This document shows positions 63,712 through 64,000 of a stretch of 64,000 nt of DNA, piece after piece (within the stretch, counting starts at the first letter, position 1; each line of letters begins with the position of its first letter). Under the pieces are notes generated by a model. It did no database searches, was not told where the DNA came from, and saw only the letters and a program-made list of their open reading frames with translations. A program made the translations under genes and the position numbers. The stretch spans positions 1-64,000 of the forward strand of contig UQMI01000011.1 in NCBI GenBank assembly GCA_900542045.1, given 5' to 3'. This DNA comes from an uncultured Blautia sp. Its GTDB lineage: Bacteria; Bacillota; Clostridia; Lachnospirales; Lachnospiraceae.

Positions 63712-63782
63712 ATAGGAAAAACAGAGAAACCGCCGCGTCCGTGCCGCCCGCATCTTGTCCGGCTTCGGATTCGCCGCGGTTT
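63712..63782 (-). terminator. Probable terminator of the right-edge gene
   Basis: AAACCGC (63727-63733) and GCGGTTT (63776-63782) form a stem with inner GC-rich pairing; on the - strand it is followed by CTCTGTTTTTCC. It lies 10 bases after the stop of the partial gene. Confidence 0.6.
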
Positions 63783-63792
63783 TCCTTTGACG

Positions 63793-64000
63793 TCAATCAT
63801 GGCGTTCCTGCATATTTTCAAATCTCTCGCAAAACCGGGCCGACACGGAGGGCGCTTCGCCGTTGGCATAGAGATGGGAAGTGTCCCCGTATGCCAGCAT
63901 CCGGAAGCTGGCTGTTCCTTTTCTCCGTTCTTCTGTGACCACTGTCGTCACAGAGGAGGGCGCGGCACAGAAATTATGCCAGAGCACCATGGGAGAAATA
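63793..64000 (-). CDS. Unidentified protein, C-terminal fragment
   Basis: A minus-strand frame open at the right edge gives about the last 68 residues, ending FCERFENMQERHD. I do not recognise a family. It is mostly polar and shows no motif or membrane helix; GDTSHLYANGEAPS suggests an enzyme loop but nothing specific. The TGA is at 63793-63795, followed by a probable terminator. The 5' end and neighbours lie outside the window. Confidence 0.65.
   Translation of the reverse strand, partial: ISPMVLWHNFCAAPSSVTTVVTEERRKGTASFRMLAYGDTSHLYANGEAPSVSARFCERFENMQERHD

Noticed and set aside
63650..63715. 21-codon open frame on + (MIFRRQSTLFEWLKKYHIP)
   Set aside because: It has no ribosome binding site and no clear promoter; it could be a relic, but support is too weak to call a gene.

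Overview
The window looks like chromosome of a Lachnospiraceae-type member of the Clostridia (Bacillota). This rests on protein character (DUF4250, DUF5685, split transketolase, GlgC/GlgD pair, AsrABC sulfite reductase, meso-diaminopimelate dehydrogenase), Shine-Dalgarno driven starts, sigma-A type promoters, a CIRCE operator and a cobalamin riboswitch. Genus is not assigned. I saw no rRNA, tRNA, CRISPR array, complete insertion sequence or prophage.

Layout. 1-2.7 kb (+): the tail of an inositol-3-phosphate synthase-like gene, then rpe and a two-gene transketolase. 2.9-7.4 kb (-): marR and a heterodimeric ABC exporter with twin MarR operators. 7.8-13.3 kb (-): clpB with a CIRCE operator and a DUF4250 gene, a Fic enzyme and a MATE pump. 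13.5-17.3 kb: a UroD-family methyltransferase, a short CobW-like GTPase and an unknown protein, divergent from a PucR-type regulator. 17.3-19.1 kb (-): a metallo-beta-lactamase-fold protein and a cysteine-rich protein behind a cobalamin riboswitch. 19.1-24.5 kb (-): two secreted NlpC/P60-type wall enzymes, deoD and ddh. 24.5-28 kb (-): J-domain protein, DUF5685 protein, zinc-ribbon membrane protein, lgt and nth. 28-31.8 kb (-): glgD, glgC and proA. 31.9-41.2 kb: treB-treC-ptsH-ptsI followed closely by a REC/HD-GYP/GGDEF regulator and an HPt protein, with treR divergent. 41.5-48.8 kb: a kinase, a frameshifted nitroreductase, an ArsR regulator, a PH-domain protein, a flavodoxin-domain protein, a stand-alone DnaK, a HAD phosphatase and an HD hydrolase. 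49-53.7 kb: a Crp/Fnr regulator, asrABC and a LysR regulator. 54-59.8 kb (+): a second marR-ABC-ABC locus whose marR has an in-frame amber codon, then a second MATE pump. 60-63.4 kb (+): sigma factor, membrane protein, ABC ATPase and ABC permease. A partial gene enters from the right edge.

How the parts work together. The trehalose operon imports and hydrolyses trehalose and co-encodes the general PTS proteins HPr and EI. HPr lacks the usual regulatory Ser46. TreR palindromes overlap the treB promoter, and another lies upstream of the treR promoter. A perfect Crp/Fnr-type box sits about 41.5 bp upstream of the likely asr start, next to a Crp/Fnr gene. The two ABC exporter pairs each combine one subunit with Asp in place of the catalytic Glu and one canonical subunit.

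The least explained content is intergenic. There is a 130-bp, three-hairpin element in two inverted copies with a compensatory base-pair change, a second palindromic element found twice beside terminators, several large stem-loops without U-tracts, and five minisatellites with units of 31, 33, 52, 53 and 66 bp. Among proteins, the DUF5685/J-domain/zinc-ribbon set and the UroD/GTPase locus are the best candidates for undescribed systems.
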